Shown here: in pieces, positions 24,406-35,467 of the stretch | Numbering within the stretch: position 1 is the stretch's first letter | Layout of the letters: every line of letters begins with the position of its first letter | The notes under the pieces: model-generated | Database searches by the model: none | Told to the model about the DNA's origin: nothing | The model's input: only the letters and a program-made list of their open reading frames with translations | Program-made: the position numbers and the translations under genes | Source: Sphaerosporella brunnea | Lineage: Eukaryota > Ascomycota > Pezizomycetes > Pezizales > Pyronemataceae | Assembly: GCA_008704415.1 (NCBI GenBank) | Contig: VXIS01000292.1 | Coordinates: 1 to 61,069 of the forward strand | Length of the DNA: 61,069 nucleotides | Direction: 5' to 3'

Positions 24406-24908
24406 ATGGTGATGTGGGGATTGTAGATTCTCTCTCGCTCTCTCTCCTGCCAGTGGGTGTCAAGGACGCTTGAGTGAGATGATGTATCAACAAGGCGGCG
24501 GCGGACGGGGCGGGGGGTTTGCTATAATAATTAATCTAAGCTAAGTATCTAAGTATATAAATACTTGCGTGCGGCGGACGGACGGGTAGGTAGGTAGAGT
24601 TGGTTTGTGATTTACATACCTTAGCAGGCGCGGGCGGTTTTTTTTTATAAAAAATAAAAATAAAAGATCATCTTCTAAGCCTTATATATAACCCTTGCTT
24701 GTGAGGATGACGATGTGTACTAAAAAAAAAAGAAAAAAAAACGCTCAACATAAGGATGGGGCTTCTTTAAGCCCCCCAAAAACTCTCTGCAAATAACGGT
24801 GGGTAAGTGGTGGTTAACGAGGAAAAAAAACAATTTATTCTTTGCTGGTAAAAACCATATACCTAGGTAGATAACCATGGTATGAAAAATTTATCCAGTC
24901 GGAAAATG

Positions 24909-24909
24909 A

Positions 24910-24937
<28 letters not shown>
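24909..24937. repeat. 29-base poly(A) tract
   Basis: An uninterrupted run of 29 A. Its mirror at 18103-18131 has the same length. No adjacent coding remnant was found that would make it a retroelement tail. Confidence 0.85.
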
Positions 24938-24940
<3 letters not shown>

Positions 24941-24994
24941 TATATGCCTCCCCTCGCCGCACAGCCAGCGGGCATCGTCGAGTCGAGTCGTGTA

Positions 24995-25273
24995 CTCGAC
25001 GGATTTTTAAGTATTGGGACACGCAATTTACCCGGCATCACTAACCAAAGCTCACCTGAAAAATGATATCTCCACCGTTTCTTGCCCAAAAAATTTACTT
25101 AAAATCTCAAAACTAGGTACCTATTCTCTAAGACGCTTGGCAATGAAGAACTAGAAATTTCATATTTTTGTTGCGACAAAATCGTGTTTTGCGGTGCTCT
25201 GTTTTTGATGGGGCGCGCGTGGGTTAGGGGTGCCGGGTAAACTGCGTGTCCCAATACTTAAAAATCCCCCGAG
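24995..25273. mobile_element. 279-bp MITE with about 50-bp terminal inverted repeats
   Basis: The left end (CTCGACGGATTTTTAAGTAT at 24995) and the inverted right end (CTCGGGGGATTTTTAAGTAT read back from 25273) match with few differences over about 50 bases. The element is flanked by TA on both sides (24993-24994 and 25274-25275), the target duplication of Tc1/mariner elements. There is no coding capacity. Its end resembles that of the truncated mariner copy at 33039-33748 (CTCGACGATTTTTTAAGTAT), so that family may have mobilised it. Boundaries are read from sequence; mobilisation is inference. Confidence 0.8.
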
Positions 25274-26321
25274 TATACCCGCCCCCCCAAAAACAGAGGC
25301 GACAACCAGCAATTGACGCAGCATAGAAAATTGAAAAGATGGAGGAGATGTAGTGGCGATACCACCAATGCAATTCCGGAGGTATGCTTGCAGCAGAGAG
25401 ACATCTTGTTTTTTTTTAAAAAAAACACCACCGATGAATCACTCGCAAAACACAGAATGTCACTCGACATTGTTCCCCCCCCCCCCCAAAAAAACGTTAG
25501 TTTACGTTCTAACTATTTATGTAAGGCTGCCAGGGCTCGGCGCTGTGCTGCTGCTGCTCCTCTCCGAGAGCTACCGGGAACCGGAACCTCTGTTGAGGGA
25601 GGTAGGTGGGGAAAACAGCGGCGATGCCTCACTACCCCCTTGGTAATATCCTCCCGTGGTGCTGCACCGCCACAGCTTCATCCACCCAGCCCAGCCCACG
25701 GCGCGGCGTCAGATAGCGATACACGCCGTGTCAACCTCGCCGTTAACGGGTGTATGACCGTTCACCCACTATATTGAAAAAGCCACCAGACCGGACCGCG
25801 CAAAACCACGGTGTGCGTTTTCACGAAGACTTGTCCTTTCCGGGAGCAGATAGATACGTAGATAGGCCGCTGTAGGGAAAAATGTTTTGCGCTCGAACTG
25901 GATCTCGAAAACGTGCAAGTGGCGCATGTTATCTATGCCTAATACTCTTCAGAACCGTGACGCTCTACAAAATTAAAACCCGCCTGCCCGCCCCCTGGAA
26001 AGGCGTTATGTCTTCCCCGAGTGCGACGCCATGACCCTGACCCTCAGAACTTCGACTCGACCAGCAAGCCGCATCCACATCATCGTGCACGGTGCTCGGC
26101 GTGGTCCGTCCGCCGTAACGCGCATCTCATCTCATGCAACTTCACATCCAAAACTCCAACTCCAAAAATTCAATTTCCGCTCCAAAAAAAAGATGCTACT
26201 AAGGTCATCCGCAAAGTTCACAAAGCTTAGAATCGAAATCATAAGATCCCCCAAAAAAGAAAAACGCCCGCCAAGAAAATAATGGAAAAATGGAAAAAAA
26301 TGGGTAAAAAAAAAGGCAGTA
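25274..26321. other. Intergenic, nothing seen
   Basis: No gene, RNA or transposon end is supported. There is a C run near 25477-25489 and short A runs. The open frames here do not resemble proteins I know. Confidence 0.5.
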
Positions 26322-27604
26322 CTACTCCTCCTCACTCTCACTATCCTCTTCCTCCTCCTGTTCCGCAGTACCAAACATCTCCCTCAAACTCTTCGGTGCG
26401 CCTCCGGGCGCTGCTGGAATAACCCCGATAGTACCAGGATCCTCGTCCTCATCGCTCTCATCTTCTTCAATAACCAACTGTGATTGCTGCGGCTGCTGCT
26501 GCTGCTTACTCCCATTATCGCCACTGCCTAGCGCCTCCTCAAGTTCCTTGTTGATATCCAGTTCGAACGTGTCTTCTTCGTCCTCCTGCGTAGGCGCCGC
26601 CGCCGCGTCTTCCTCCTCCGAGAATTCGATTTCTTCTTCATCCGAGTCTACAGGCGGAGCAGGTACATCTGGAATGACAATTTCGTCCACCTGCGGGGGC
26701 GGCGGGGGCGGCGGAGGAGGCGGTGGGGCGGCTGGCTGCGCTTTCTTTTTGGCGGGTGCGCGCGGTGCTCTCGGTTTCGCCTGAGCTTTTGGTTTGGGGC
26801 CTGGCTTCCTCTTTGTAGGTGGCGGTGGTGGTGGAGGCGGAGGTGGCGCAGAGGGCATAGCTTCATCGTCACTTTCTCCCGGCGCATCCATATCCGAGTC
26901 CTCCTCTCCAAAAGCCGTAGGCGGGGGCGGCGCATCCGGAATCACCAGATCCGCGTCATCGTCCTGCGGCTCAGGTTCTGGAATATCGACCACATCGACG
27001 CCAACGCTTTTGAGCGCCGCCTGACGTTTCTGTCGCTTCTCTTGCGCGGCAGTGGTACGCCCCATAAACTTTCGGAAATCGTAGACCCCCGCGTCGTCCG
27101 CTTCGTCCGAGGAATCGCTGATGCCTACTTCCTCGTCCCCGCCCGCGGCGGCCGCTTGCCCATCGCTTTCTAGCGGCGGGTGCAGCTTCGCGTATACCTC
27201 GGCATTAAACACAAAGGTTGCGTCCAACCGCTCAAGCGTGAAGTGTTTCGCGACCGGATCGAACAGTAGAAAATGCTGCGCTTTCGGTGTTGGTGTACGT
27301 GCGCTACCTGTGTACGTGATTTGTGTGCTGGTTGTGGGGGGGGTGAAGGTCAGGTCGTAATCGCCACTCGAGGAGGAGGAAGGGGTGATCTTGGGCGAAG
27401 ACGGGTTAAGAATGAAGGAGGTCGGCTTGTGATTATCTGTAGTGGAACGAGTCAGTGAGTGCGTGTTCTTGCCGAGTGGAGAAGAACCAAAGCACATTTG
27501 AGGGCGTTATAGCCGCCCGGACACTCGGTGAGAGACTGGCCGAGCACGATTTTGTAGTCGGCCTGACGGTCGATACGGATTGGCGGTGCAGCCGGTGGAG
27601 GCAT
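26322..27604 (-). CDS. EAF-family (ELL-associated factor) transcription elongation protein
   Basis: Two exons (27604-27496 and 27436-26322) with a 59-bp intron give 407 aa. The spliced N-terminus reads through GYNALK-YNHKP, then a Leu-Thr-Phe strand, FLLFDP and LERLDATFVFN. This is the order of conserved pieces in the EAF N-terminal domain, whose members associate with ELL and stimulate RNA polymerase II elongation in the nucleus. The rest is disordered: two polyproline tracts, a KRKPGPKPKA-type basic stretch and a long acidic Ser/Glu C-terminus with the conserved-looking patch KSLREMFG. The acidic tail fits the transactivating C-terminus known in EAF proteins. The donor site (GTGCTT) is not the usual GTRAGT but is the one that restores the family motif. 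Confidence 0.8.
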
Positions 27605-27940
27605 TCCGGTTGGTCGTGTATGTGTTCTCTCGAAGGAGAGGGAGAGGTGCTGGGGAGAGCTAAAGGCAGCTCAGCTCTGGGTCGGCAAGGCGGCCTCTTC
27701 TAGTGTATTCTTCTTGGCTCATGTTCCCTCACTCGTCGTGCAGAGACTTACAAAGTATGCTTTTGTCCTTGTTGCTGTCACGAGTTTCAGAATCGGCATT
27801 GAATTGAGACAATGTCTATAGAATTCCCACAGAACATCAACAAAGCCAACAGCTCTGGCTCCGAACCCCGAGTACGCAAGATGAAGCCTCTAAAAAAAGT
27901 ACAGACCAACGCCTGCCAACCAGCATACTATGTAGCGAGC
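27605..27940. other. Intergenic, nothing seen
   Basis: Between the EAF-like start and the UBE2O-like stop there is promoter and 3' flank only. No ORF or structure stands out. Confidence 0.5.
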
Positions 27941-30900
27941 CTAATGTTGCTCTACACCTTCCATCGCGCCCATCTTTTCCTCCAAAATGGTCTCGAGCAC
28001 GCTCAAGTGCCTCTTCAGAAGTGCCAGCGCTCCCCGAGAGACTCGTCCCACGCCGTCGGTGGTATCCTCAACTGCAATGGCCTCCTCACTCTCACTCCTC
28101 CTGACCACTTCGCAAGCCTTTTCAACCACGGCTTTGAGAAGGAATGGACCTGGGCCCAGCTCTTCGCCGCTGTCGACTGGTTCTCCGGGTTTGTTCGGGA
28201 GATACAGCCAGTTGATGATATCTTCACATCCCTTGACCGGCGTCTGTAGGACATGTTTGACGAAACCCCTAGCAAGAATGTATGCCTTCTCCGAGTATAG
28301 ATGTGAGTTGAGCGCAACTTCCTCGGCACCTTGGTACACACCGAAACCAGCTTCGTCTAGAACTACAGTTAGCGCTGAAAAATTACCTAAATAAATGGGA
28401 GAGCATACTATACCACGGCTCCCGAACGAGAACCAAGCCCATCAAACTAACTAATAGCTGTAAAACGGAGCTACCAGAAGCGCTCCAACCTTCGCCACGC
28501 TTTTCGGCATGCCAAGTCCCGAGGAGAGACAAACAAATCTTGCCGTCCTCATACAGGTTAGGGTTCACCCTCCCAATGCCGGAAGTCCAGGAGTGGAAGT
28601 ATCCAACGGGGGGATGAGTAGGGAATTGGCTTGTGAAGTGAAAGTCGAACACGAAAGGTGCGAGCTCGTAAGGGGTGTTCAGAGGACCAACAATAAGAAC
28701 ACGCAGCAGATCGAGGCGGGATTCCCAGGTGCGAACAAATATACCCTCAGGAAGAGACGATGCGAGGATCTTCTGCTCCTTAGCTATCCTACGTGCCACC
28801 GCTGGGGTTCTTGCAGTTGCAGGCTGGCTCCGATATGCATGATCGGAAGGAATCTCAGTATCAAGCACAAGGAAGCGAGAAGGCGCGCCGGGAGCAAACT
28901 GGATTGCTTCTGGGGCGGGGGCATTTTCAGGGATCGGAGGTGGCGTGCGAGGCACAGGTTCGGCCGAAGAAGCAACTTCTTCAGCCTTTTCCGTGGGCAG
29001 CGACTTTATGGCGGGTTCAAGGCCTGGCATTCCATCTTCCGACTCGTCCTCAAAGTCCTCATCATCAGTCAACCAGTCCTCCTCCCCGCCATTATCGAGT
29101 CGCTCTCCACCCTCGTAGATGATCTTTTCCTCGATCGGTTCGGGTTCGTCCATGCCAACGTACTCCATCCCGTCATCGTCGTCGTCAGAAGCGTCCTCGT
29201 CATCATCGGTCTCATCATAATCTTCGTCGCTAAACTCGCCATCATTGAGGTCCATGTCCTCGTTGAAGATGACGTGCAACCTCTCGATTGGAACCTTGAC
29301 ATCTCGAGGCTCACCTAACGCCCCCAGACGGACTGTAATCAATCCGTCCAAGCCCAAATCCACGACCTCGCCGAGCCATTCGCACGGCTCGTTAGTGAAG
29401 ACATTCGCAGCATCGGGAGCGGGTGGCGGAGCCGGCGCTCCAGGAAGAGCGTGGGGAGTGTTAAGTAATCCCGGGAACTGGTTGAGATACCTGCTTACGG
29501 CCTGGAGCTGAGGGTGAGTGTGGTTTCCTAGAGCGGCACTAAGGTTTGCAAGCAAACCACCATCCACCATTCCTCGAATGCTGTCGACGAATTGATTGAC
29601 ATGCGCTATCTGGGTGCTGTTGAGCTCCACAGGAGGTTCAGGAGCAGCAACAGTACTGGCGCTACTATCACTGACTTGCGGTGGAGGAGACGGAGCAACT
29701 GGCGTAGGCCGCTCGACTTGTGCCGGTCGGTCAGGGACTATGAGAACAAAATCACCGCGCCGTATGCTTAAGGCCTGGTGAGCAACCGCATCGTACAAAC
29801 TGACATCTTCCGCAACGGGTTGAACCGGTCCTGTCGTGGAGCCAGGAATCATGAAGCCACCAGCCAAATCCACATTCGGCGAGGCGAACCACTTCACGCC
29901 TGCAATTCGGTCGGTGGGATTGACTGATTGCACAACGCCCACCTTCTTTGGCCTCATGAACTCTGGCTTCTCCTCACCGCCACCAGGAGGAGTGCCGGTG
30001 GCCGAGGTCCACGCATCCCACACACCTTCGAACCGTTCTCTCGACCGCTGCATTTCGGCGGTTCCAGCAGTTTTTTCCTCCACAGCGGCCATGTCTGGCT
30101 TTATGACAACAATTTCGCCGGGCCAGACTTCGTGCTCGTCGACATTGAGATATGGTACTAGTGATTTGCAATCTTCGATAGTTTCCGTCATGTCTTGCCA
30201 CAGCACTCGCACTTTCATGTTGGTTCTGACCACAACGAAGGTGTTGACATCGAAGCCCAGCATCTCTGAACGCGGAATCTTCTTCACGGCACCCCTATAT
30301 TTCTCCACGGCGGCGTCAAGATCGGCAAACTTCACCCTGTCTCCAACTTGGAGGTCTCCACCACTAGCCAGCTGCCGAACGGTCGTGAACGGATTCCCTT
30401 GCAGGTCTACGACACCTCCAACGGACTTTTTGAACTTGATGAGATTGGGCATCTCCTCTTCGTCCCAAACTAGACGGGAAGGTGGTCGCTCCACGGGAAT
30501 AAAGCGTCCAGTAACCATCATGTTTTGACATAGCCAGTGCACGTCGAGCGACACGGTCTTAACGTCCACGACCACCCCAATGGGGTTGATTGAAGGGTCA
30601 TATGCTCCATAAATCCACCGGCCTCTCCACAAGTTAGGTCGAGAGACTACCACGGTTTGTCCTGGAGACAGCTGAGCTGGAGGGGTGAGTACTTTAAGCT
30701 TGGCCGAATTTGCCTTCCTTCCGCCAGTCTGAGTGGGGGCTGTAGTGGATGGCGAGCCATTACCATCTCCCGTGAAATCCCCAGAAATTGGAATCTTCAA
30801 TTCGCCAGGGTCGTAGACGCTCACCACCGATCCGTTCGAAAGCTTTATCGTGACTTCTTCGAAGACGTCATCCAAAACTCCCATCCTAGAAATCCGTCAG

Positions 30901-31660
30901 AGGCCCAGTTGCGTGAATCACGGCATTCACACTACCCACCAGCAGTTCTTGTAAACGACGAAATCACCAATGTTCCATTCGTTCACAAACACCAACTCGG
31001 ATTCTAGAACACCTTTGACTCCCGCCTGGCTGAGGCCGGTGGTGTCGGTCCGATCGATGAACGCCGGCCGCAGTTCGATTCTAGTCTCGATTGATATTAC
31101 GGTTCCAGCGTGCGGCGACGTGAGTGATCGCTTCACTGCGTCTCCAAAAGCGAACGCACGGTCGAGCAGGGTGCATTCCGACTCGTGTACCAGCACGGGA
31201 CAATTATCGGGGGCGGAGGGTGTAAAGTAGTAGAATGGTCGTGGTGGCTAGAATCGCGGTTAGAATCCCTTCAAATTCACTGCAAGTGACACAAACAGTT
31301 CCAGTCTTGACAAAACTCTTGAGGTCTGCAGGCGAAGCTTTAGCTCCTGGTATCGTCTCGTCGATCTCGGACCCTATGTCCTGCTCGTCGAGGTCATGCC
31401 ACGTTTTCTGGGATTTTCAGGTCAGCCTCATGTGAGTGAGCAATCGGGAAGTGCGCACAGCTATCACGCCGATTATGGGCTCGCCGCCTGGCAGCTGGAT
31501 TTGAACTGTGTCTTCGAGGAACAACTAAAATCCCCAGTATACTGTCAGCGGCTAATCCTATCATCTGACATGTCGGCGTCCGTACGGTTGCTGAAGTCCT
31601 GTCCGGGAGACTCGTGCTCTCCGAGGCTATCGCTTTGCCTCCAACCCGGGCATTAGACAT
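27941..31660 (-). CDS. UBE2O-type E2/E3 hybrid ubiquitin-conjugating enzyme
   Basis: Six exons, all phase-consistent: 31660-31586, 31524-31468, 31407-31297, 31247-30940, 30885-28409 and 28356-27941. They give 1147 aa, close to the roughly 1300 aa of animal UBE2O. The N-terminal half has small beta-rich modules (LFLEDTV, NEWNIGDFVVYKNCW) like UBE2O conserved regions. A long acidic Asp/Glu stretch precedes a UBC fold near the C-terminus. The predicted catalytic cysteine is about residue 968 in YEDGKICLSLLGTW, and the family sequence EPWYNEAGF is rebuilt exactly across the last intron. UBE2O enzymes attach ubiquitin without a separate E3 and target orphan or unassembled proteins. That activity is known from the family, not shown here. 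The ATG at 31660 is the best start, but the first exons are short and less certain. Confidence 0.88.
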
Positions 31661-32028
31661 GTTGCCAATAGTTAACGATTTCGTCTCAATGTCGTATATT
31701 CGTCTCAGCGGCTTATATCGTGGGTTTCTCAGAGCTGGGGAGGGGGGGTGGAATCGAGGAGTAGTAGAGGGCGTGGCAAGCGGTGATAGGTAGCAGTAGT
31801 GGTAGTGGTGGTGGTGGATGTCTCGTTGGGTTTACAAAAGTTTTGTCACGTCCTACGGTCTTTGAATCGCGTCCATCGTCACAACAGACCTTGTGAGTTT
31901 AAAAGGATAATGAGTGTGCTCTTGTCCATATTTGCAATTTGGACTCAGAGGTCTTTTTGCCCCACTCACCACTGCAAAATCAGCCAGAAATCTAAACCCC
32001 GCCACTAAGATACTGCTATCGAGACGCG
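31661..32028. other. Divergent promoter region between UBE2O-like and ATG3
   Basis: The two genes point away from each other here. A TGG/TAG-type repeat lies at about 31791-31818. No separate gene is supported. A missing first exon of ATG3 could lie in this stretch. Confidence 0.5.
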
Positions 32029-33038
32029 ATGCTGCACTCAACTTTTTCCCGTCTCTGGGATTAACCTGACCCTCTCCTCCCACACCTCAACCTTTGCGTT
32101 GACCGGCGAGATCACTCCAGAAGAGTTTGTGCAGGCTGGCGATTACCTTGTCTACAAGTTCCCTCGTGGTCTTGGGCCAGCGCTCCCGCAAGCAAACTGG
32201 TCAGCTACCTTCCCGACGATAAGCAGTATCTAGTTCTCAAGCACGCCCCATGTCGTCAACGTCTCGACGAGGCTAGGAGGACTGGGAGAGCGCAGGGAAG
32301 GCAGAAGTAACAGTCAATACTGTTGCCAACGGCAGTGACATAGAAGATGACGCGAGATTCCAGATGTGGATGATGAGGAAGACGATGATGAAGCTATCAT
32401 TCGCGATTCAAGCAGGAAGGGAAAGGGCGTCCAAATGTGAACGCTCCGTCTCTTCCCTCCTCCTTCTCTACGCGTGAAGCTGATGATGGACTTGCTGTAG
32501 TCCCCTCCACTACTACAACATCTACCTCACCTACAGCACTTACTACTTCAAAGTCCCTCGGAGGTTCATCAGCGGCTTCGATGGCGCCACAAACCTGCCC
32601 CTACACCCGCCCACAGTGATGTTCGAAGATATCGCGCCTGACTACCGTGAGAAGACGGTGATGATCGAGCCCTCCCCAAGCTTGGAGACGCCGCTGCAAA
32701 TGGCCAGTGTGCACCTTGCAAACACGCGGAGACCATGAAGAGGCTTTTCGATATCACGGTGAGGCGAAAGGCGCGACGCAATGCCGAGGCGGCGGGGACG
32801 GCGGAGAAGGAGAAGGGAGAAGAGGTAGAAGGTAAGGAGGGTGAGGAGTGGAAGCAAGTTACCGCTGAGGACGAAGATGGTCGACCAGTATCTGGTCATG
32901 TTATTGAAGTTTCTGGCTGGCGTGATGCCGGGCGTGGAATTGGATTACACCATGAACAGGAATTACTCTACTCGCGCGGCCGAGTGCCAAGCTCCGGATT
33001 TTAACCGTGAAAATGATTGCTACCACCGCTCTGAATAA
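32029..33038 (+). pseudogene. ATG3: ATG3, autophagy E2-like enzyme, with several frameshifts
   Basis: Fragments in successive frames spell an Atg3 protein in the right order: [47 protein letters not shown], an acidic DDEEDDDEAIIRDSS loop, YYNIYLTYSTYY, PTVMFEDIAPDYREKTV, MASVH and DQYLVMLLKFLAGVMPG. At least five frame changes separate them. One falls in the catalytic His-Pro-Cys-Lys-His motif near 32718, where a single C is missing; others fit losses in short G, C or T runs. Atg3 transfers Atg8 to phosphatidylethanolamine and is needed for autophagy, so a real loss would be striking. The same breaks occur in the left-arm copy, so they are either genuine or consensus errors common to both arms. 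The true start may lie in an upstream exon. Confidence 0.8.
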
Positions 33039-33748
33039 CCTTGACGTTCATTCTTCACCAGCTTTGCAGTTTCCACGTTCCGCTTCTTGCTCTCATCGGG
33101 CGTCTGGGGATAAATGTAGCCGGGTGCTTTTCCGATGAGACGATTGATGGGCGGAAGTAAACATGACCCGGCCAGGACTTCCAGGCTCCTTCTGGCGCGT
33201 CTGCTTTTGTGGCCGCCGCTGTGCGTTGAATTCAACCCACATTTCGTCCGTAAAAACGATGTGACGTATCTCAATTGCGAGGCCGAGCTTCACGAGAAAG
33301 ACGTGATCAAGCATCATCTTTTCAGTGAGCGGCGCGCGACGTAGCGATGGAGGTCGTTCCCATGGAAGACCTTCTCCAGCGTGGAACGTGCGACATGAAT
33401 ATTTGATTCTTTCGCAACCTCCGGCCACGTCATATTGCGGTGGATTCTGTCGCTGGTCGCAAGCGCAATCGGATTGCAGTGGAATTTTCTCCCGCTCTCC
33501 GTTGCGCCCTGGAAACCCTAACCCAGACACGGGGCTTAGAGAAAATCCTCCCCAACGAGAGCGCCCGCGCGAGATCACTCCGTTCTTCCACATAATAAAC
33601 CCCCAGCACACCACTTGTTTTTTTTTGAGCCCCTACGCGAGCTCAGGGAAGCTCTAGGAAGCTCGCTCGCGGGGAGCTTCCCAGTCACCTCTAAGCGCCG
33701 GCCTGGGTTAGGGTTTCTGGGCATCCGGATACTTAAAAAATCGTCGAG
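33039..33748 (-). mobile_element. Truncated, frameshifted Tc1/mariner transposon
   Basis: A terminal sequence CTCGACGATTTTTTAAGTAT (read back from 33748) abuts a TA at 33749-33750. Downstream on the minus strand are a helix-turn-helix region (TWPEVAKESNIHVARSTLEK, then HRYVARR) and the first catalytic-Asp strand of a DDE domain (RHIVFTDEMWVEFNAQRR), the usual order of a fungal Tc1-like transposase. A further piece (QTPDESKKRNVETAKLVKNE) is in another frame. The rest of the DDE domain and the second terminal repeat are missing; the element ends against the 3' end of ATG3. It is non-functional as seen. Confidence 0.8.
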
Positions 33749-34864
33749 TAACCCTCCGGGACGTGCTGGGTCGCGTTTTTTGCGACGATTTCGATCACAA
33801 GTGGGAGCTTCTAATTTACGATGAATTTTGACGGCCGAGTTTTTATTTTCGCGGGTTTTTGTTGTGCGGACCAATCAGAAAAGCCGGAGCTTGGCGAGTA
33901 GACTCTACATCTAGAATTAGGTTGTGGTTAGAGATTGGACCCTCAAGCGCATCAATTTTCGTCGAAAAAGAGAGCAAGCTCCAACACCCACAACCACACC
34001 ACAACCACACAGAGATAAAAGGTGGCGAGCCCTAGGATAACCAAATCAAAAGTGTAAAATCGGTTCCCGCTGTCTATTTTATTGCAGACTCCGGTGTTGT
34101 GGAGATACAAGTGACGTTCTGATTTCGGGACGCAACGCGTGAATTTCAGGGCCCTGGCTTGGCGCAGTTGAACATCTCTCCGGAGACCCAGTTTTTGCCT
34201 TGTTTCTCTACATTACAGACCGTCAATTCCCACAAAAAAAACTAGGAGATCTTTGAGCTAAGCTGCCTCATGGTCCCACCAATTTTTGGCAGGAAAAAAT
34301 GATATGTGGTGGTGTACCTGCTTGGAAACTGAAGTTATCAACGCGTGGCCTTAATAGCAGCACCGCTACTCCACAACGACCGCACCGTCAAACAAGCTGA
34401 AAGTCTCCAAATATATTAGATCAAAGTCTCCCAAGAAGCTCCAAAGGTTTCTATATCTCTATCATCAGTATTGGTGGTAGGGGGTTGTTGATGAGGTGGA
34501 GATGCAGCCATAGTGAAGCTTCCCCCATAGAACTCAATAGCCGCAGTCTGAGTATACTGGCTCAGAAATAGGATGGCGAGACTGTATGAATGTACCCTGG
34601 TACAGATCCTGCATATGAAATTCAGGGTGTCTCTAAGTGGAAATGATGCAGGTGAATTTTGACCGGAGACGCGTGTTCGGTGGTGCCTGTTTGTCTAGCT
34701 TCATGCCAGACTCCAACCGCAATCACGGGTAGGATTGATTAAAAGTAACGCATCACGGAAACCCATCTCCTGCACGTCACCAGCCTTCTAACCACCACCA
34801 CCACCACCACACCAAGACCACATTCACACCCAGCCCGGTCGCTTCATCTTGATCACGCGTTAAA
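33749..34864. other. Intergenic, nothing seen
   Basis: About 1.1 kb between the mariner end and the PRKRIP1-like gene. I find no gene, RNA or repeat beyond short CCA tracts just before 34820. Confidence 0.5.
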
Positions 34865-35467
34865 ATGTCCGAACCGGGTCCCGCATCCATCCCAACCTCC
34901 GCGGATCCTCGCTCAAAACGCCCCACGAAGCGCCGTGCGCTCTCTCCCACGTCCGCGCAAGCCTCCGCTGTCACTCACCTCTTCACGAACCCCGAGCGCG
35001 ACATCAAAATTCCCACGGGCGCGAGACAAAAGACACTCGCGCCGCCACCGGAGATAGTCGCGAACGTGCAGGGTTCGTCTGCGGGAGCGGGTTCGGGAGA
35101 ATTTCACGTCTACAAGGCCAGTCGCAGGAGGGAATATGAACGGCTACGGTTGATGGATGAGCAAGTGCGCCAGGAGGAGGAGAAACGCGAGTTTGAGCGC
35201 AAGATGGAGGAGCTCAAGAAGAAGGACGAGGAGAAGACCAACAAGAACCGCAAGAGGAGAATGAAGAAGAAGGAGAAAGCGAATGCTGTTAAGGCGGACA
35301 ATGACAAGCAGATGATGGATGTGGATAAGATCCAGGATGCCAACGACAAGGCCATCAGCGCAGCCAACCAGGAGTCCGCCAACAATGGAGATGCCGCCGG
35401 GGATGACCTAGAGAACGCGGTGGAAGTGAAGGACGAGGGAGGGATTGTCATTCACGACGACGATTGA
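34865..35467 (+). CDS. PRKRIP1-like (DUF1168) small nuclear protein
   Basis: A single exon of 200 aa. The centre carries the DUF1168/PRKRIP1 signature: VQGSSAGAGSGEFHVYKASR followed by RREYERLR. A long charged helix (about residues 95-145, rich in Glu and Lys, with KNRKRRMKKKEKA) and an acidic tail follow. In animals PRKRIP1 is a long-helix component of the catalytic spliceosome. A role in pre-mRNA splicing is inferred from that family. The ATG at 34865 is the first in frame, and the N-terminus has a basic, NLS-like KRPTKRRA stretch. Confidence 0.8.
   Translation: MSEPGPASIPTSADPRSKRPTKRRALSPTSAQASAVTHLFTNPERDIKIPTGARQKTLAPPPEIVANVQGSSAGAGSGEFHVYKASRRREYERLRLMDEQVRQEEEKREFERKMEELKKKDEEKTNKNRKRRMKKKEKANAVKADNDKQMMDVDKIQDANDKAISAANQESANNGDAAGDDLENAVEVKDEGGIVIHDDD

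Larger units (their letters stand above)
23607..24994. other. Noncoding region rich in simple repeats
   Basis: No gene is supported. The region holds (TGC)n near 24031-24050, a T run directly followed by a G run, a (GGA)n run and a 29-base A run. A hairpin, GGGGCTT with loop CTTT and AAGCCCC (24758-24775), sits between A-rich stretches. Confidence 0.6.

Noticed and set aside
26548..27024. Gly- and Ser-rich plus-strand frames opposite the EAF-like gene
   Set aside because: They are the antisense of its polyproline and acidic tracts.
33509..33721. Interstitial telomere repeat
   Set aside because: Only a single AACCCTAACCC unit is present in each block and no tandem array is seen, so a telomeric origin is not supported.
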